Assembly (NCBI GenBank): GCA_003155415.1
Contig: PMCP01000137.1
Location: 4,527-62,481, forward strand
Direction of reading: 5' to 3'
DNA length: 57,955 bases
Source: Gammaproteobacteria bacterium
GTDB taxonomy: Bacteria > Pseudomonadota > Gammaproteobacteria > Steroidobacterales > Rariloculaceae
In this document: piece after piece, positions 18,769 to 25,422 of the stretch
Layout: each line of letters opens with the position of its first letter
Position numbering within the stretch: the stretch's first letter is position 1
Notes under the pieces: generated by a model
Seen by the model: only the letters and a program-made list of their open reading frames with translations
What the model was told of the DNA's origin: nothing
Databases searched by the model: none
Position numbers and translations under genes: made by a program

Positions 18769-19752
18769 ATGAGCACCGCTAACCTTCAGTCGTTGGCGTA
18801 CGAAATCGACACGGATTTCCGCCGTTCTTTGCTCCAAAGCATCGCGCTGTTTCGCGGCGTCGGCCCGGACTCGCTTGGCGACTTGCTGCCGCAGTGCGCA
18901 CGCATCGACGTCAACGAGGGCGAGGTGGTGCTGTCGCCGGAACGACCGAATCGCTGCGTGTACGTAGTCTTGAGCGGCAGACTCAGCGTGCACCTCGGCG
19001 CGCTCGATACGCCGCGGATTGCGGACCTCGGCCCCGGCACCTGCGCGGGCGAGATGTCATTGATCGAGGATAAAGATCCTTCCGCATGGGTCGTCGCGGC
19101 CGAGCACTCGCACTTGATGGTCATTAGCCACCACCTGCTGTGGCAGATGGCGGATCGCTCCCATGTGTTCTGCAAGAACCTGCTGGTCGTGCTGTCTGAG
19201 CGCGTGCGTTCCGACAACGAGTTCATCGCGAGCAGCCTCGGCGTGCTGCGGCAAGCCGAGCGCAATGCGCACACCGATGCCTTGACGGGGCTCGGTAACC
19301 GCCACTGGATGCACGTGATGTTCGAGCGCGAAGTCACGCGCGCACAGCACTCGGAAAAAACGCTGTGCCTGATGATGGTCGATGTCGACAACTTCAAACT
19401 CTTCAACGATCAATACGGCCACATTGCTGGCGACCGCGTGCTGGTCGCGGTCGGCGACACGCTGCGCGAATACCTGCGACCCACGGATTTGACCGCCCGA
19501 TTCGGCGGCGACGAATTCGCCATCTTGTTGCCCGAGCTCACACTCGAACAGGCGCGGCAGACCGCAGAGCGACTACGCGAGCAGATAAACGCCCTGTCCC
19601 CTGCGAGTCTGACGCCTGCAATCACGATTTCCGTCGGCATCGCCTGCCTCGAGGGCGGGGAAGACGTTGCTGCGCTCATACAGCGCGCCGACGCCGCGAT
19701 GTACGACGCCAAAGAACGCGGCCGCAATCGCGTCGCGATCAGCGAAGACTAA
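18769..19752 (+). CDS. Diguanylate cyclase with cyclic-nucleotide-binding-type sensor
   Basis: A 327-residue soluble protein. Residues ~20-140 form a CNB/cupin-like domain (GEVVLSPERPNRCVYVVLSGRL, GTCAGEMSLIED), and residues ~165-327 a GGDEF domain with the catalytic GGDEF at 246-250. An RPTD inhibitory site lies at 237-240, exactly five residues before GGDEF, so feedback inhibition by c-di-GMP is expected. The CNB part lacks the usual cAMP-binding Arg pattern as far as I can judge, so the ligand is open. Output is synthesis of c-di-GMP from two GTP. Its stop overlaps the panC stop on the other strand. Confidence 0.92.
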   Translation: MSTANLQSLAYEIDTDFRRSLLQSIALFRGVGPDSLGDLLPQCARIDVNEGEVVLSPERPNRCVYVVLSGRLSVHLGALDTPRIADLGPGTCAGEMSLIEDKDPSAWVVAAEHSHLMVISHHLLWQMADRSHVFCKNLLVVLSERVRSDNEFIASSLGVLRQAERNAHTDALTGLGNRHWMHVMFEREVTRAQHSEKTLCLMMVDVDNFKLFNDQYGHIAGDRVLVAVGDTLREYLRPTDLTARFGGDEFAILLPELTLEQARQTAERLREQINALSPASLTPAITISVGIACLEGGEDVAALIQRADAAMYDAKERGRNRVAISED

Positions 19753-20648
19753 ACGAGCAGATTGTCGATCAGCCGCGCTCGGCCGAGCCAGGCGGCGCCG
19801 ATGACCACACGCGCTTCCCTTCCGTCCGCGGCGTTCGACGCCGCGAGATCGGCGGCGCGTCGCACTTCGACATAGTCCGGTTTGAACCCGGCGCTTTCGA
19901 GATCTTGTTTGGCTGCAGCGCCAAGGTCTGCGAAATTCGTCGCACCACCACGCACCGCATCGCGCACGCGGGCGAGCGCGGCCTGCAGCGCCGGCGCCCT
20001 GGCCCTCTGGTCCGCGTCGAGGTAGCGATTTCTCGAGCTCATCGCGAGCCCATCCGGCTCGCGATGCGTTGGCCCCATGCGCAGCACCACGGGCAAGTGG
20101 AGATCCGCGATCATGCGCTGCATCAAGATGAACTGCTGGTAGTCCTTCTGGCCAAGCATCAGCACATCGGGCGTGACGATGTTCAAAAGCCGCGTCACGA
20201 CCGATGCGACGCCGTCGAAGTGCCCCGGGCGACTCGCGCCGTCGAGCTCGCGGCCAAGCTCGGGCACCGATACGCGCGCGGCGGAGTTCAGGCCGAACGG
20301 GTAGATGTCGGCCGCCTCGGGCGCGAATAACAGATCCACCGTGCCGGCCGCCGTGACGAGCGCGGTATCTTCGGTGAGCGTACGCGGATAGGCAGCGAAA
20401 TCCTCACCGGGGCCAAATTGCGTGGGATTCACGAAGATGCTCATGACTACGCGCGTTCGCGGCTCAGCGACGAGCCGCGCGAGACTCAGATGCCCCGCAT
20501 GCAGGTTGCCCATCGTCGGCACGAAGGCAATCGACTCGCCGGCCGCGCGCCACTCGGAGATGGCCTCGCGCACCGCACGGACGGTTCGCACTGTGCGCGG
20601 GCTGCGCGCCGCGGCCTTCGTTCGCAACGAATCGCCGGAGCGACTCAT
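19749..20648 (-). CDS. panC: Pantoate-beta-alanine ligase PanC
   Basis: A 299-residue enzyme that makes pantothenate from pantoate and beta-alanine with ATP. The HIGH-type motif reads GNLHAGHL, followed by SIFVNPTQFGPGEDF; LMLGQKDYQQF and the KMSKS-like MSSRN are seen. The ATG at 20648 overlaps the panB stop as ATGA, and the frame extending to 20897 is panB in another frame. With panB it completes the pantoate branch of coenzyme A synthesis; panD is not in the window. Confidence 0.96.
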   Translation of the reverse strand: MSRSGDSLRTKAAARSPRTVRTVRAVREAISEWRAAGESIAFVPTMGNLHAGHLSLARLVAEPRTRVVMSIFVNPTQFGPGEDFAAYPRTLTEDTALVTAAGTVDLLFAPEAADIYPFGLNSAARVSVPELGRELDGASRPGHFDGVASVVTRLLNIVTPDVLMLGQKDYQQFILMQRMIADLHLPVVLRMGPTHREPDGLAMSSRNRYLDADQRARAPALQAALARVRDAVRGGATNFADLGAAAKQDLESAGFKPDYVEVRRAADLAASNAADGREARVVIGAAWLGRARLIDNLLV

Positions 20649-21475
20649 GAGAACGTGTGCTCCGGAGCCGGATACGCTCGCGTCTTGACGGCGTGCACGT
20701 ACGCACGCAAAGCTTCGAGCGGATCGTCGCGGCCGCGCATGAAGTTCTGCACGAAGCGCGGCATGCGGCCCTGCGTGATGCCGAGCACGTCGTAGAGCAC
20801 GAGGATCTGCCCATCGACGCCAGGACCGGCTCCGATGCCTATGACGGGCACGTGCAACGCATCGCGGATGGCAGCCCCTAAGCTCGTCGGCACGCATTCA
20901 AGTAATACGAGATCGGCGCCGGCACTCTCTAGCGCCCGTGCTTCATCGATCATTCGGTGCGCAGCCTGCTCCTCGCGACCTTGCACCTTGAAGCCGCCGA
21001 TCTTGTGCACGGACTGCGGCTTCAGCCCGAGGTGCGCGCACACAGGAACATCGTGTTGCGCGAGATGCTCGACGATCGCCACCTGCCCCTGGCCGCCCTC
21101 GAGCTTCACCATCATGGCGCCGCCCTCCTGCATGAGCCGCACGGAGTTGTCGAGCGCCTGCGTAGATGTGGTGTAGCTCATGAACGGCATGTCGACGATC
21201 AAGAACGCGCGGCGCAAGCCACGCGCTACGCAACGCGCGTGATACACCATGTCGTTCACGGTGACCGGCACCGTGGTATCGAGCCCCTGGATGACCATGC
21301 CGAGCGAATCGCCGACGAGCACCACGTCGGCGCCTGAAAAATCCACGAGCTGCGCGAAGCTCGCGTCGTAGGCTGTCAGACAGGCGATCGGCTCGCGCGC
21401 CCGTTTCATGTCGCGCAACATGCCGACGTTGACCGGCGGCGAGTCCATGCCCCGTTGCTCGAGCTGCTTATACAT
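20645..21475 (-). CDS. panB: 3-methyl-2-oxobutanoate hydroxymethyltransferase PanB
   Basis: A 276-residue enzyme that transfers a hydroxymethyl group from methylenetetrahydrofolate to 2-oxoisovalerate, giving ketopantoate. Metal- and substrate-binding segments are visible: VLVGDSLGMVIQG, DMPFMSY and VKLEGG, and the C-terminal GIGAGPGVDGQILV. Length matches the family. The stop overlaps the panC start, and the gene follows the deoxynucleoside kinase by 18 bases. Confidence 0.97.
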   Translation of the reverse strand: MYKQLEQRGMDSPPVNVGMLRDMKRAREPIACLTAYDASFAQLVDFSGADVVLVGDSLGMVIQGLDTTVPVTVNDMVYHARCVARGLRRAFLIVDMPFMSYTTSTQALDNSVRLMQEGGAMMVKLEGGQGQVAIVEHLAQHDVPVCAHLGLKPQSVHKIGGFKVQGREEQAAHRMIDEARALESAGADLVLLECVPTSLGAAIRDALHVPVIGIGAGPGVDGQILVLYDVLGITQGRMPRFVQNFMRGRDDPLEALRAYVHAVKTRAYPAPEHTFS

Positions 21476-21493
21476 GCCGATCTCCAGCAGAGC

Positions 21494-22252
21494 TCAGGCG
21501 AGTGACGCGCCGGCGGGGTTAAAGAAGTGCCGCCCGTGTTTGACGCGCAGAATCATGTGCAGCAGCTCCTGATAGTCCTGCTCGCGGTGAATCGGGTCAA
21601 TCGTGGCTGCATTCACGATCAGGAGCGGCGCTGCATCGTAATCGTGGAAGAACCGCGCATACGCTTCGCCGAGCCGCTCGAGATACTCGGACTCGATCTG
21701 TTGCTCGTAGGAAATGCCGCGCATTGCGACGCGCTTCAGCAGCACTTCCGCCGGAGCCTGCAAATAGACGACGAGATCGGGTGTTGGCGGGTCGAGCTCG
21801 AGCGTTTCGGCCACCTGCTGATACAAACCGAGCTCGTGCGGATCGAGATTCAGCTCCGCGAACAGGCGGTCCTTCTGAAGCAGGAAGTCGGCAATGCGCA
21901 CCGGCGAAAACATGTCGCTCTGACGAATCTGCTCGATCTGTCGCGCGCGCTGAAGCAGGAAGAACAGCTGCGTCGGCAATGCCGACTGCCGGCGGTTGCG
22001 GTAGAAACGCTCGAGGAAGGGATTTTCGTCGGCCTGCTCGAGAATCAACTCGCTCGCGAAACTCTGCGCCAGGCGTTTCGCGAGGCTCGTCTTGCCGACG
22101 CCGATTGGCCCCTCGACCACGATGTAGCGTGGACCTTCAAGGCGAACGACTTCGCTACCGCTCGCGTTCGATGGGCCGGCAGCGGCAGGCCGCGCGGCCG
22201 CTTCGGGCGACGCCTTCGGTTGCTTCCGGCGCCCTGCCAAACTAACTGACAA
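21494..22252 (-). CDS. Deoxynucleoside kinase
   Basis: A 252-residue kinase of the dCK/dGK family that phosphorylates a deoxynucleoside for salvage. The P-loop is VVEGPIGVGKTSLAKRL; the catalytic/lid segments QKDRLFAELNL and RVAMRGISYEQQIESEYL follow. A 40-residue Ala/Pro-rich N-terminal extension precedes the core. The gene overlaps the end of pcnB by 11 bases and lies where many gammaproteobacteria have folK next to pcnB; no folK is present in the window. The deoxynucleoside preferred cannot be inferred. Confidence 0.85.
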   Translation of the reverse strand: MSVSLAGRRKQPKASPEAAARPAAAGPSNASGSEVVRLEGPRYIVVEGPIGVGKTSLAKRLAQSFASELILEQADENPFLERFYRNRRQSALPTQLFFLLQRARQIEQIRQSDMFSPVRIADFLLQKDRLFAELNLDPHELGLYQQVAETLELDPPTPDLVVYLQAPAEVLLKRVAMRGISYEQQIESEYLERLGEAYARFFHDYDAAPLLIVNAATIDPIHREQDYQELLHMILRVKHGRHFFNPAGASLA

Positions 22253-23633
22253 CGTCGGTGATCTCGGACTGAGCTCCGCGGCGACGGCCGCCGCGGCGAC
22301 GCCGACCGGAGCGCGGCTTGCCGCCGGTCATCTTGCCTTGCTCTTCCGGCGGCAAGTTCTGGATATCAGTCCACCACGCGACGGTTTCCTGATCCACCTC
22401 GCCGGCGGTGGCGCGCAGCAGAAGGAAATCGTACGCAGCGCGAAAGCGTTTGTGCTGCAGCATGCGCGCGGCACGAGGACCCTGGCGTTGTGTGAAACGC
22501 CACTGCATCGCAAGCAACTCCTTCATCGGGGAGCTGAAGCGACGTGGAAACGCCGTCTGCTGGCCCGCGACGATACGTTGACTCGCCTCGAGCATGGCCT
22601 GGCCACTTTGCCAACCATCGCGCTCGAGCTTGTCAGCCAACGCTTTGATCGGGAACCACAGGAATACCGCATACAGGAACGTGGGCGTAACCGGTTTATC
22701 CTCGCGAATCCGCGCGTCGGTATTCTCGAGACCGCGGCGAATGAAGGCGGCAATCTTCTCGCCTTCGGGCGTTTCGAGCGCGGCCTGCGTGTCGCGGAAC
22801 AAATACCGAAGCAGATCGTAGTGGCGCAGCACGTCGAAGCTGCGCGCGGCGTGACCGCCATGAAATAGCTTCAATAGTTCGTCGAACAAGCGTGCCGGGG
22901 GAACATCCTTGAGGAGGCCACCAAGCTCTTTGATCGGAGCTGCTGTATCGGGCGCTAGCGTGAAATCGAGCTTCGCCGAGAACCGCGCGGCGCGCAGCAT
23001 GCGAACCGGATCTTCGTGATAGCGAGTGACCGGGTCGCCGATCAGCCGCAACGTGCGCGAGCGCACGTCTTCGACGCCACCTACATAATCCCAAATGCTG
23101 AAGTCTGCGATGTTGTAATAGAGCGCGTTGATCGTGAAGTCGCGCCGCCACACATCCTCGTCGATCGTCCCGTAGACGTTGTCACGCAGGATGCGGCCGC
23201 TATCTGAATGCGAACGCTCATCGTCGGGCTCGGCGCCGGAGGCGCGAAACGTAGCGACTTCGACAATCTCACGCCCGAACCGTACGTGCGCGAGACGGAA
23301 GCGCCGGCCGATCAGCCGCGAGTTCCGAAACACATCTTGAATCTGGTCGGGATCTGCGTTCGTCGCAATGTCGAAGTCTTTGGGCCGGCGCTCGAGCAGC
23401 AGGTCGCGCACGCCGCCGCCGACGATGAACGCCTGGTAGCCAGCGTCTTTCAATCGATACAGGACTTTCAGGGCGCTCTGCGAGATGTTCGCCCGACTGA
23501 TATTGTGATCCGAACGCGAAACGATGACGGGGCCGAGCGACTTATGATCCGTGTCGTGCAAGAAGCTACCGTGCTGTGGTTTCAACGTGTCGGAAAGGCC
23601 GGTATCATAACAGCGCTCGCTTCGACGCGGCAC
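22242..23633 (-). CDS. pcnB: Poly(A) polymerase PcnB
   Basis: A class II nucleotidyltransferase (463 residues from the first possible start) that adds poly(A) tails marking RNAs for decay. The catalytic domain has FIVGGGVRDLLLERRPKDFD with the two Asp residues, then RRDFTINALYYN. A basic C-terminus rich in Arg and Gly (SGRRRRGGRRRG) fits RNA binding. The start is uncertain: GTG 23633 is five bases from the oppositely oriented tRNA-Glu, and homology begins only at about residue 40 (SRSDHNISRANIS). In-frame TTG codons lie between the two. It leads the pcnB-dNK-panB-panC transcript. Confidence 0.93.
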   Translation of the reverse strand: MPRRSERCYDTGLSDTLKPQHGSFLHDTDHKSLGPVIVSRSDHNISRANISQSALKVLYRLKDAGYQAFIVGGGVRDLLLERRPKDFDIATNADPDQIQDVFRNSRLIGRRFRLAHVRFGREIVEVATFRASGAEPDDERSHSDSGRILRDNVYGTIDEDVWRRDFTINALYYNIADFSIWDYVGGVEDVRSRTLRLIGDPVTRYHEDPVRMLRAARFSAKLDFTLAPDTAAPIKELGGLLKDVPPARLFDELLKLFHGGHAARSFDVLRHYDLLRYLFRDTQAALETPEGEKIAAFIRRGLENTDARIREDKPVTPTFLYAVFLWFPIKALADKLERDGWQSGQAMLEASQRIVAGQQTAFPRRFSSPMKELLAMQWRFTQRQGPRAARMLQHKRFRAAYDFLLLRATAGEVDQETVAWWTDIQNLPPEEQGKMTGGKPRSGRRRRGGRRRGAQSEITDVVS

Positions 23634-23637
23634 CCGC

Positions 23638-23712
23638 GCTCCCTTCGTCTAGCGGTTAGGACGTGGCCCTCTCAAGGCTAAAACGGGGGTTCGATTCCCC
23701 CAGGGAGCGCCA
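23638..23712 (+). tRNA. tRNA-Glu (anticodon CTC)
   Basis: A full cloverleaf is seen: acceptor GCTCCCT (23638-23644) with AGGGAGC (23702-23708), discriminator G, an encoded CCA (23710-23712) and a GGGGG/CCCCC T-stem around TTCGATT. The anticodon loop CTCTCAA (23669-23675) places CTC at 23671-23673, reading GAG. The TCGTCTAG stretch after the acceptor stem is typical of tRNA-Glu. A TTTTT run follows the CCA directly. Confidence 0.96.
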
Positions 23713-23777
23713 TTTTTCCCGCGCGGTGCCGCGCGAACCCTTGACACTTCTTGACCGCCTCACCGAAGTTCGAGCCC

Positions 23778-23865
23778 TATACTTCTGTTCGCTTTGAAGA
23801 TTTCCTCCCCGATTGGAGATCTTGAAGCCCCCTGAAGAGCTCGGCGCAAGTCGGGCTCTTTTTTT
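23778..23865 (+). ncRNA. Possible small RNA ending at a strong terminator
   Basis: Between tRNA-Glu and the DUF6152 gene is a stretch that could be transcribed as a separate RNA of about 75-80 bases. TATACT at 23778-23783 could be a -10; TTGACC (23751-23756) and TTGACA (23741-23746) lie upstream but at poor spacing (21 and 31 bases). The predicted RNA has a first imperfect hairpin (AAGAT, CTCC pairing with GGAG, ATCTT; about 23796-23824) and then the terminator stem. No reading frame of note is present. It could equally be read-through from the tRNA. Confidence 0.35.
23835..23865 (+). terminator. Intrinsic terminator with GCAA tetraloop
   Basis: AAGAGCTCGGC (23835-23845) pairs with GTCGGGCTCTT (23850-23860), an 11-base stem including two G-U pairs, closed by a GCAA loop (23846-23849). 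Seven Ts (23859-23865) follow on the plus strand. It ends transcription from tRNA-Glu or from a small RNA gene; the minus strand has no T-run. Confidence 0.85.
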
Positions 23866-23899
23866 GTCCGGCGGCTGCCGGGACGTGCTCGGACCGACG

Positions 23900-24262
23900 C
23901 TAAAACTCCGTCCCGTCCTTCAGGATGAAGTTCTTCACGTAACCGCCGTCCCCGCCCTCGCGGAGCGGCGCAATCTCGATATTGATCGTGTCACCCGGAT
24001 GAACCATCTCGGGCCGCCAGCCGCGCCGGTACACGTTGTTGCGGCTGTGGCCTTCGAACTCGACCACCCGCGCGCCCTTGGCATCCTTGACCTCGAGGAA
24101 CAACGCCGTGTGCGGGTTCGCGATACGGAGTTCTTTGACCACGCCCTGGATCTTCACTGTCTGGCCGAAATCGAATTGCGCGGCGGAATGGTGCGCCCAC
24201 GCCCCGCTCGCCACCGCCAACAGCACGACCGCAACCGCTACCGAAATCACTCTGCTTGCCAT
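23900..24262 (-). CDS. DUF6152 family secreted protein
   Basis: A 120-residue protein with a signal peptide (residues 1-~23, ending GAWAHH) and a small beta-rich domain: QFDFGQTVKIQGVVKELRIANPH near the front and VKNFILKDGTEF at the end. This is the DUF6152 pattern, a periplasmic or exported family of unknown function. A leading HH after the cleavage site may bind metal, which is inference. ATG 24262 was chosen over TTG 24277 because GGAGGA lies at the correct distance before it. The leader carries a terminator-like hairpin directly abutting this site. No neighbour shares its strand closely. Confidence 0.75.
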   Translation of the reverse strand: MASRVISVAVAVVLLAVASGAWAHHSAAQFDFGQTVKIQGVVKELRIANPHTALFLEVKDAKGARVVEFEGHSRNNVYRRGWRPEMVHPGDTINIEIAPLREGGDGGYVKNFILKDGTEF

Positions 24263-24283
24263 CAAGCGATCCTCCAAAAAGAA

Positions 24284-24316
24284 ACGCCGGCGTTGACTTT
24301 AGATCAACGCCGGCGT
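24284..24316 (-). terminator. Terminator-like hairpin in the DUF6152 leader
   Basis: Thirteen-base perfect arms, ACGCCGGCGTTGA (24284-24296) and its complement (24304-24316), enclose a seven-base loop. On the minus strand the stem runs straight into TTTCTTTTT and then the Shine-Dalgarno GGAGG of the DUF6152 gene. It therefore has all parts of an intrinsic terminator, placed inside the gene's own leader. Attenuation is inferred. Confidence 0.75.
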
Positions 24317-24760
24317 CCCACCCCCCCATTACTCAGGTGCGCGCACAGACTGTCGGCTCGAGAACCGACGCGCCACGCGCGCGAAATGCATTCGTAAAAT
24401 GATGTCGCGTCGAACCACGAACGCTCAGAGACATGCCAACGGCCTAATTGTTCTTTTTATAGCGCCGAAACTCAGCATACCGATTTCGATCCGCCCTCAC
24501 GCGCCCTGCCTCGGGCGACTGTTGTTAGCTCGTGGCGGCCGACGATGGCACACCCACGCTCTCATCCTTGAGGGAGGACCCGGCTCGCACCAAAAATGCG
24601 CGGCCTCAATGGTCTGACACCAAGGCTAACAGAAAGAACGCTGAATAGTTACACCCGAACCGGCTGGTCTCGCCGGATTTCCTCCAAGCACCTCACGGCG
24701 CGCACGGCGCACATCCGCTATCCTGGTTTTATCCATCTTTTTACATAGTCTTGAGCTCGG
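24317..24760. other. Gene-free spacer upstream of two divergent genes
   Basis: About 440 bases with no credible gene; short frames here have no family resemblance. It should hold the leader and promoter of the DUF6152 gene on minus (a TATAAA at 24461-24456 is one possible -10) and the promoter of the 24761 gene on plus (TACATA just before it). A C7 run sits at about 24320. A short CCGGC/GCCGG repeat near 24660-24676 has no T-run after it. Confidence 0.5.
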
Positions 24761-25120
24761 ATGTCCAAGACCACTACCAAAATCGATACGGTGAGCCTGA
24801 CTGGCAAGTCGGGGCAGCATTACGAATTCCGCGTGTATGTGTGGGAGACCAAGTTCAAAGCCGTGCCCGGCGTCTACCTCGTCGCGTCGCGTTCGGTGGA
24901 GCCAGGACAGAAGCCTGCCTACGTGCCGTTGTTCGTCGGTGCGGCTGCCGATCTGTCGAAGTCGCTGAAGAACCACGCGCGCGGCGAGTGCTTTCAGATG
25001 TACTACGCGAACGTGGTCGGCGTGCTGCGTGAGGAACGCGACGGCGAACGTGACCAGATAGTGGCCGATCTCGTCGACGGTCTTGCCCCGCCGTGCCACT
25101 CGAGCGAAGGCGAGTGGTGA
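24761..25120 (+). CDS. Small protein, degenerate GIY-YIG-like fold (tentative)
   Basis: A 119-residue soluble protein that I do not recognise as a named family. The sequence has HYEFRVYVWE, PGVYLVASR, YVPLFVGAAADLSKSLKNH and a polar C-terminus. The spacing of GVYLV, LFVGAAADL and a following His resembles the GIY-YIG nuclease core (GxYxx ... xYxGxTxdLxxRxxxH), but the second Tyr is Phe and the catalytic Arg is absent, so cleavage activity is not expected. The ATG at 24761 starts the frame. Its TGA stop overlaps the GTG of the next gene, so the two proteins are probably made together. Function unknown. Confidence 0.6.
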   Translation: MSKTTTKIDTVSLTGKSGQHYEFRVYVWETKFKAVPGVYLVASRSVEPGQKPAYVPLFVGAAADLSKSLKNHARGECFQMYYANVVGVLREERDGERDQIVADLVDGLAPPCHSSEGEW

Positions 25121-25413
25121 GCGGGCCGGCAGCTACTCCGCTCGACATTCAACACGAGGCCGCCGCGCACCGGTTCGTGGCACGGATCGGCGGCGTCGAG
25201 GCGGTGCTCGAATACGCAGCGGTGGACTTTAAGACGCTCGACTATCACCACACATTCGTGCCGCCGGCGCTGCGCGGCGGAGGCGTCGCGTCGCAGCTGA
25301 CGGAGTACGCGCTGCGTTACGCGCGGGACAACGGCTTCAAAGTGCGATCAACGTGCCCCTTTGTCGCACGCTATCTAACGAGACATCCCGAATTTCGGCC
25401 GCTGATCGGCTAG
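25117..25413 (+). CDS. GNAT-type N-acetyltransferase, YjdJ-like
   Basis: A 98-residue minimal GNAT protein. It shows FVARIGGVEAVLEYAAVD, the HHTFVPPALRGGGVASQL segment that corresponds to the acetyl-CoA pyrophosphate loop, and the C-terminal VRSTCPFVARYLTRHPEF with a conserved Cys. This is the short GNAT subgroup (E. coli YjdJ, plant At1g77540 type) with unknown acceptor. GTG 25117 overlaps the previous stop as GTGA and gives a normal length; an upstream ATG in the same frame would extend into the previous gene. It is convergent with the photolyase. Confidence 0.85.
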   Translation: MSGPAATPLDIQHEAAAHRFVARIGGVEAVLEYAAVDFKTLDYHHTFVPPALRGGGVASQLTEYALRYARDNGFKVRSTCPFVARYLTRHPEFRPLIG

Positions 25414-25422
25414 TCGGCGCCG

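Noticed and set aside
23720-23735. CGCGCGGTGCCGCGCG palindrome as the tRNA terminator
   Set aside because: It has no T-run behind it; the TTTTT after the tRNA CCA and the hairpin at 23835 are better candidates.
24399-24617. 72-residue frame in the 24.3-24.7 kb spacer
   Set aside because: No Shine-Dalgarno, low-complexity Arg/His-rich translation and no family resemblance; treated as non-coding.
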